Assembly (NCBI GenBank): GCA_021495925.1
Contig: JAKEKT010000066.1
Coordinates: 124,001-188,000 of the forward strand
DNA: 64,000 nt
Origin: Diplodia intermedia
Lineage: Eukaryota > Ascomycota > Dothideomycetes > Botryosphaeriales > Botryosphaeriaceae
Direction of reading: 5' to 3'
The position numbers and the translations under genes were made by a program. Below are positions 58,120-64,000 of the stretch, piece after piece (within the stretch, counting starts at the first letter, position 1; each line of letters starts with the position of its first letter). The notes beneath the pieces were generated by a model that was not told the DNA's origin, ran no database searches, and was given only the letters and a program-made list of their open reading frames with translations.

Positions 58120-60187
58120 ATGCCGCCGCCCACGTCGAGGGCAAGCCCGCAGCCGACGGTAGGTCGAGTGCACCGGCCGCTTGGCGCATCGCCGCGCGCT
58201 GCTCGCTGCTTCCGCCCGCTGACGTCTCCGCTGATGTCGCCCACAGGACGAGCCCGCGCGGCCCAACACCCCGCCCTCCTACCTCTCCGCCCTCCGTCAG
58301 CTCGAGAGTCCCGTGTCGCCCCAGGTCATCAACCTCGCCGCCACACTGACCACCCAGGCCGAGAACGAGGTCGACGCCGACAACGTGAGCTTCCTGCGCC
58401 GCCCCGTCGATCCCCAGGAGGAGTGGCGCCAGCAGAACGCGCAGGCGGAGGATGAGCTCTTCGAGGAAGTGCGCGCTGCCCGGGAACGACTGCGCGCCCG
58501 GACCGCCGAGATGCAGCATGATGAGCGTGATCGCCAGACGCACCTGCAGCGCGTGCTGAGCCGCCTCAGTCGCATGGAAGACTCCCTGTCCTACAGCGAC
58601 CGCGTGCCCTCGAGGAACCAGCTGTACGATTGGAGCCCGCCCGCCGACCCCGCCGCCGACCACGAGGAGCTGCAGGAGATACTACGGTCATTACGTCAAG
58701 AGCCATCGACTCCCTTTCCAGGAGCCCTGTCCGAGGATACTGCGGCGCGCTACTCCCGCGTCATGGGCCAGCGAGCCACCCAGCCCTCGGAATCGTCTCT
58801 GCGTTCGACGCAGTCACGGCGGCATCCGCGCTTCTCGGCGCGCTCGCGCGAAACAATGCAGCGCTACATCACCGAGCGGGACGCGGCCATGCGAAATCCA
58901 CAGGACCGCTCGGACCTCAACAGGATAGAGACGAGCCGCTACGGCTGGCATCTGAGCAGCCGAGCAAGCGAGGCGCGGGATCGGACGAGGCTAGACTTGT
59001 ACAGACGGGGCTTTCTCGAGAACCCGTCCAGCAGCCCCGCGCCGACTTCTCCCTGGTTGGAGCAGACCATCAATTATCTTTCCCAGATCCGAGCCTCGGA
59101 TTCCTACGAAGATAGTCTCTACCATGCGGCAGATGCCGGCTTTGTCACAAAAGAATTCTTCGGCGAGAACCACCAGGACTTCATCCTCGATGTTAACACA
59201 GTCCTCAAGCCTGCAGAAACGTCGTGGCTGGCGCCCGGTGCAGTGTTTTCCGGCTCGCAGCACGCCACTACCGTTACCTCAAACGTCACCACCTCGAATA
59301 TCCCTACACCTACCTCAACAACCCTATACCGCTTTCGAAACAATGACTCCCCCATGACATCAACCCGGTTCGATGCAGCACGGCCCTGGATGAGCCATAA
59401 TCCCATCCCGCCCCACGCTCGGAGAGCGGAGGACCCTTCGGCCCAACAAACACAACAACAGGACCGCTGGCCTGTCAAGGTCACCGTGCACGCTGTGGAC
59501 TGGGAACACATGACCCTCGCGGCGACAATGGAAGCCTACAATGTACCATCACACCCTCCCTCGTTTCCTGGCAGTACGCTTGATCCGGCAGCAAACGGAC
59601 CTTCGCGCCCTGGGACCCGCACCTCAAGTATCACAACATACCTAGAAGGAGAAATCCTCGACCTACGCACCCACACCCTTCTCACTGAATCCTTCAAGAG
59701 TAGCCTAGCAACAGACGCCACGTACTGGCGGAAGTTACCACCATTTGCTCACCTCAGCGACCACGAGCTCGTGCACAGGCTCGTCTCGAATGAGTATGTC
59801 TCGAAACTGGCACAAGAGTGGATCCTGATGCGGTGGAAGGAGCGCTGCTTTGTGAAATCTACGTCCTCGGCACGAAGACGAGCTGCTGCCGCGGCCGCTG
59901 CCCATACTGCTCCCGCCGATTTCCCCATGGACACGGACACTGGCGATTCCAATCCTTCTCAACCACCCTCTTCGTCGAGAGATGCCCCAGCAACAAGTAC
60001 GGAGCAGGATGAGGACACGGGAGAGGATGGGTGCGGGCTGACCATCAGTGGATTCTATTATGTTTGCTTGAGGCGCAGTGACGGCGCAATCGAGGGCCTA
60101 TACTACGACCCGCAAAGTAGTCCGTATCAACACCTCAAGCTCAGTCCTGTTGGTGGAGGCAACTTTCCCGTTTGGAATTTCAGGTGA
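58120..60187 (+). CDS. vid24: Vid24/Gid4-family protein, GID ubiquitin ligase substrate receptor
   Basis: Exon 1 at 58120-58158 encodes 13 residues and exon 2 is 58247-60187, total 659 aa; the 88-nt intron has donor gtaggt and acceptor ccacag. The N-terminal half is disordered, with a charged helical stretch at about 70-120 (EEWRQQNAQAEDELFEEVRAARERLRAR). The Gid4 beta-barrel occupies the C-terminal half: WPVKVTVHAVDWEHMTLAATMEAY, SITTYLEGEILDLRTHTLLTESF, YWRKLPPF, EWILMRWKERCFVK, and at the end LTISGFYYVCLRRSDGAIEGLYYDPQSSPYQHL. In yeast, Gid4 binds Pro/N-degrons of gluconeogenic enzymes and recruits them to the GID E3 ligase for proteasomal degradation. An Ala/Asp/Ser-rich insert separates the last two conserved blocks. 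Exon 1 is less certain than exon 2. The protein could instead be a Gid10-like paralogue. Confidence 0.88.
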
Positions 60188-60569
60188 CGAAGGGAATTGG
60201 AGGACGTGAATTGAACTTCACGGAAGAAAGCATTTGGGGGCGGTGGTATGATTACGGCGCACGCACTCTTCTCTGGGGGTTCCGGTCAAACAAGTTACCT
60301 TTGTTTGTGATAAGGATTTTAGTATTTTGGAATTTTTGTCTCTTGGGAAAGCGAGCAAGCATTGTTGGGAGGGGTTCAAACGAATCCGGAAGGCCAGGAA
60401 GCCTTTCGTGCCGTCTTTTGTTTTTCTTGTGACCTGGGACCGGCGGGGGAACCTAGGGCGGATGGGCGTTCTTCCGGAGTTAAAGATGAGAGAAAGTCAT
60501 AAGTGTGCGTCAGTCACATCCACATCATCAACAGTTTCGGAAACAGGATTCTGGACTGATTGGTAACTT
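60188..60569. other. 3' region of the Vid24/Gid4-like gene
   Basis: Probable 3' UTR; no gene recognised. Confidence 0.6.
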
Positions 60570-62857
60570 TTTGGTCTAAGGGGGGTGGGGGAAGTCTTAG
60601 ATACCAATTACCCTTTTTTCCTCGATTGCTACTCACGCATGTGCCGGCTTTAGTCTTCAATGGCTATAAGAATTTAAAATATAAGATGGAACTAGTCTTC
60701 TATACCTTTAAACGTCATGATTTTTCTCTTTAATTTTAGGAATATGTACAAACAGAATGAATGCAGTTTGCTCTACGAAGTAAAGATTCAGCGAAGCTTA
60801 ACCGCCAAATACCGTAGTGTAAGCAAGTCTAAAGAATGGTCGCCGTCCTAAATTACCTTTCTACTAATAGTGTCTTCGATAGTAGTAATAGCTGGTTTTA
60901 AAGGTTTCGCGCGGGGGAGCTAGGGTCCTTAATAACCGTTAATAAGATCCCCCCCGCGCGCTTTTCTGGCCACCCACTCAAGCATGAACTACTTACTTAT
61001 GTAGGATTTCGAGTACTCCTTAATACGGTATAGGCATACTAGATGTAGTAAAAGTGGATATAAGGCATTTGTGATTCTCGTGCCGGAAGCGTTGATCAGC
61101 CCGATTTGGTCGATGTACGTATTGCCCTGGTAGATGGCGTTTGCGGATAAACTGGCGATATAGACCTAGATGAAGCCCATCTTATTTACGAGCGAAGTTT
61201 CTAATACATAGCGTCACGAAAATTTCATTTTTAAATTTTTCTAAAATGTAGTTTCTGCTTCTACTTAAAGACTGTAGCGGGTCTGCCGCCTGCGTACCAT
61301 CTGGTTGCCTCCGTGGCTTTAGGCTAAGTGTAGCTGGAATAGTCGCCAGAAATGCCCGTTTGAGGAGCTTAGGTTAGAAATGTTGTTTTCTATGAGCAAT
61401 TCTGGTTTAATAGATGGTGGAAGGTTGCTCGGTAGTGATAGGCGCGTGTTCTACTTAACAGTGACGAAAAGTAACGCTGAATTTGGAGGTGTGTCTGAGA
61501 ATTCATCGCGGATTAGTGTCAATTGAAAAGTTCTAATTGCATTGGTGGCCATAAAAAAAAAAACTTCGAGGTTGAGGCCTAGGGACGACATCGAGGGTCT
61601 CTGCAGAGATGATTATGTAGCTTGTCTCAATTATGGAGATAGATGCACTGGCTTACACTTTCCCACTTCGTTTCGGCATCTTCGACACTCAACCCATGAC
61701 ACACTGCCATAGCTCAATCGACAATGGACAGTCGTATGGGTAGACGTATGTTATAGGACATTCTTAAGCCCACAGGTCTTCTCACGGCTTTGCCCTCCTC
61801 GTGGTGATAGGGTAGCTGTCCCGATGCTAATAAGGGGCATCTTTCGTAGTCTGCTTCACCACGATATGAAGCCTTACAGCGTGGATGGAACATGAAATCC
61901 TTAATAGGGGAAGAGGGTGCTTTCTTGGGTAGTCTATGAGACGCTTGAGGTCTTTGCCATGCCGTTTTTGATGTCGGGTTTGGCATAGATTATGAATGGC
62001 TGTTACATTTCAGGCTTCGAGGGAATTTGCGCGTCAAACATGAGTTCGTATCAAATTGATATGAGCTTGGAGATCTCTAAAAATCTTTGGTCCTACAGGA
62101 GATCTACTATTTCAATGTGATCTCTCAAAGTCTATTGCTACTGGTGGGCAGCGGTCATCAGGTGTGGACGTAAGACTGAGGCATCGTCCCCACCTGTGGT
62201 GGGATCTGGTCTGCATGAAGGTATCAACATCCCCTCCTTAGTAGTGTGATGCGCCGCTGTCAAGAAACCGAGCTTCAGGAGTTTGCGAGCCGAAAATTAA
62301 AACCGAAGTTGGAAGCAGATTTCAGTTTCGCAAGTCAAAACTCAAGCCTCGACTGCGTGAAAGGAAATTGGGCGGCAACCAACCCTGTGGGTAAATCCAT
62401 TGCCACTCCAGTGCTTCGCTTCCCGTTAAGACAAAAATCGACTAGCTGAATGAACAGGTTATTCGACATTGATATGCATGCTTCGTGCGAAAGTACTCCC
62501 CAATGCGCAACTTGTGTGCTGACGTGGGCTGCGGAGAGTGTACTCTAAAATCTGGAAGCAGGTGCAATGACGAAGCCAGGTATTCGATAGACGGGTGCAA
62601 GCTTGTTATGAGAGCTGCGGCAAGCAACCACGCGAGGCGTGCTGTGGTCGTGAGGACATCATGCCTTCCGGACGTTAGCAAGCGCGAACGCTGCATGAGA
62701 GCCCAGGAGTGCCGGAGCGGATATTTTGGAAGACTAGTCCTGTAGGAATGTAGTGCATCCAGAGTGGATGTTGCCTAGGATATAGGGCAGCATTGGTCGG
62801 AACTGCAGATCGGCCATTGATGATGGGCTCGAGGTCCATGATGCACAAATGCATCGA
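60570..62857. other. AT-rich block without genes, probable decayed repeat DNA
   Basis: Composition shifts sharply to AT-rich sequence with many TA steps, unlike all the genic DNA in the window. Only short frames are open; the longest (61714-61986, minus, 90 codons) has no motif. The block runs up to the 3' end of Med10. Repeat-induced point mutation of a transposon is a reasonable explanation, but no transposon gene or intact terminal repeat was identified. Confidence 0.5.
60907..60960. repeat. GC-rich inverted repeat inside the AT-rich block
   Basis: CGCGCGGGGGA at 60907-60917 and TCCCCCCCGCGCGC at 60947-60960 are inverted with respect to each other, around a centre holding two TTAATAA copies. 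This could be a relic transposon end or a stable hairpin. Confidence 0.65.
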
Positions 62858-63394
62858 CTACAGGTTCGCCGGGTTGCCACCAGTGTTGGACACAATCCTC
62901 TTGGCATCCTGCTCCATCTCCGGGAAAGCGGTAATTATCTTGCTTGCCAGGATGTCGCGGAACTGGGCAAATGCCTCACTTTTGCCCTTCAATTTCTGGT
63001 TGTTCTTCTGCACGAGCTCGGCAAACTCGCGAGTGTAGATGTCGGGGTTGCGGCCGTTCTCGACGTAGGAGATGATGTCGGGAGGAATATGAAGGGTGAG
63101 GCCGCCGGCTTCGCGTGAGAGTTGGAGCAAGTTCCCAAGGAGGTTGGTGCTATGGTCCGGTCAGCAGTCGGAGCGAGAGGCATGTGATGGTAGTGTTTGG
63201 CGCACATCTCGTGCTTCATAGCATCTTCGGTGTTCGTGCCCTGGTAGTCGTGGACTTGGACCACGAGCTGGAAGAGGTTCTGGATGACCTTCTTGATCTG
63301 GCCTGCGGGTGAAATGTCAGAACAGGCGTTGCTGGCAGATGCGGCGCCACGTACTATCCAGAGGCTCGAGCTTTGCAGGCACGTCGGGCGCCAT
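62858..63394 (-). CDS. MED10: Mediator complex subunit 10 (Med10/Nut2)
   Basis: Three minus-strand exons, 63355-63394, 63206-63302 and 62858-63149 (142 aa). The introns are 52 and 56 nt, with donors gtacgt and gtgcgc and acceptors cgcag and atag. The protein reads MAPDVPAKLEPLDS, then QIKKVIQNLFQLVVQVHDYQG and NTEDAMKHE, then NLLGNLLQLSREAG, and the family core: IPPDIISYVENGRNPDIYTREFAELVQKNNQKLKGK followed by FAQFRDILASKI. Med10 belongs to the middle module of Mediator, which links activators to RNA polymerase II. The length is normal for fungal Med10. The gene is divergent from the PXA-domain gene, sharing a 319-bp promoter region. Confidence 0.93.
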
Positions 63395-63713
63395 GGCGGG
63401 TGCGGGGGATTGCGAAAGAGGTAGGGTTGTGATGGAGCTCTGGTGTTGAGCTCCCAGCTGGGGCGGCCTCACCGCCTTCGCGGGCCGATGCACGCGCCGA
63501 CGGGGGCAGCCCGCGAGCACGGAGGTGACGAGATCAAGGTGCTCCTCACGATGCTGACGATAACTGCTAACTACCGCAACTGCTGCGCCGCTGGATCCAT
63601 CTGCTGCCATTTCGCGCCTCGAAACCACGACCTCAGCGCCCGGATCCATCGTCCCCGCGCCCCGCGCCTACCGCTCTCGCAGCCCGCAATGCGCCTCGGC
63701 GGAGGTTGAAGCC
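63395..63713. promoter_or_regulatory. Shared divergent promoter region
   Basis: 319 bp separate the two divergent start codons; both promoters must lie here or overlap the genes. No clear TATA box was seen. Confidence 0.6.
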
Positions 63714-64000
63714 ATGCCGCAGCTTCCCATGAGGGTCTCCAGCGCACCCCAGGTCCCGCCATCCAAGCCATCTCGCCTTGCTACTGGCCCGGATCCGCAC
63801 AGCGCGTCGCTCCCGTCCAGAGCCGCTGCCCGTCCCGAGGCGACCGCCCGCGCCAATGCCGATGCCGCATCTGACAAGGCCGCCGCCGCCTTCGTCCGTC
63901 GCGTCCTCTGCGCTCACCAGCTCTCGTCCAACATCCTGGCCGGTGGCGAGAAGGGCAAGCCGTCGCCGAAGCCGCTGGACGAGCTGCTGCCGCCGTTGAC
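63714..64000 (+). CDS. PXA-domain protein, N-terminal part, cut by window edge
   Basis: A frame opens at the ATG at 63714 and stays open to the end of the window (at least 95 residues). The first 55 residues are Ala/Pro/Ser-rich and disordered. The frame then becomes family-like: KAAAAFVRRVLCAHQLSSNIL, GEKGKPSPKPLDELLPPLT. This resembles the start of the PXA (PX-associated) domain in fungal sorting-nexin-related proteins, where the sequence usually continues with a conserved stretch on the far side of the edge. PXA proteins act in endosomal membrane traffic and ER-endosome or nuclear-envelope contact. The rest of the gene, including any PX or nexin domain, is outside the window, so the family call is provisional. 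Confidence 0.65.
   Translation, partial: MPQLPMRVSSAPQVPPSKPSRLATGPDPHSASLPSRAAARPEATARANADAASDKAAAAFVRRVLCAHQLSSNILAGGEKGKPSPKPLDELLPPL

Noticed and set aside
61714..61986. 90-codon minus-strand frame in the AT-rich block
   Set aside because: No recognisable motif and located in decayed-looking DNA; at most a relic.

Overview
The window is nuclear DNA from a filamentous ascomycete (Pezizomycotina). The evidence is short GT-AG spliceosomal introns (about 48-215 nt), a PacC/RIM101 pH regulator, a Vid24/Gid4 protein, a GH55 glucanase, a pisatin-demethylase-type P450, and intron-interrupted ribosomal-protein and ADP/ATP-carrier genes. The order or species cannot be named from the sequence. All exon boundaries below were read by eye from splice consensus, reading phase and family knowledge. 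No search was run.

Layout, left to right. 1-5.1 kb: the 3' part of an Ark1/Prk1 (NAK) kinase, then two convergent methyltransferase genes resembling Efm7 and Efm4, both linked to eEF1A methylation. 5.1-9.0 kb: no protein gene, but a complete U2 snRNA gene at about 6787-6982. 9.0-12.7 kb: a P450 and a class III aminotransferase in tandem, each with a TATA box about 75 bp before its start. 15.2-20.6 kb: a disordered protein ending in a CaaX box, ribosomal protein eS12, and a PAR32-like GRGGAGN-repeat protein. 22.0-24.0 kb: PacC on the minus strand, with seven GCCAAG hexamers in the 1 kb upstream of its start. 24.0-30.4 kb: no recognisable gene.

30.4-38.1 kb: a secreted GH55 exo-beta-1,3-glucanase in six exons, the mitochondrial ADP/ATP carrier in six exons, and a Pro/Ala-rich conserved-type protein. 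39.5-44.0 kb: a large SLIP-GC-like dynamin-type GTPase. 44.9-48.5 kb: a small SLKAE-repeat protein and a DUF3074 coiled-coil protein. 48.5-55.7 kb: another long stretch without a recognisable gene. 55.7-60.2 kb: an unknown 347-residue protein and a Vid24/Gid4-family protein. 60.6-62.85 kb: an AT-rich block that looks like decayed repeat DNA. 62.9-64.0 kb: Mediator subunit Med10, divergent from the 5' end of a PXA-domain protein cut by the window edge.

Most genes are housekeeping genes (translation factor modification, ribosome, spliceosome, ADP/ATP exchange, transcription, protein turnover). The accessory content is the P450/aminotransferase pair, the GH55 enzyme and the GTPase. No CRISPR array, plasmid, phage or intact transposon was seen, and I found no convincing tRNA or 5S rRNA gene.
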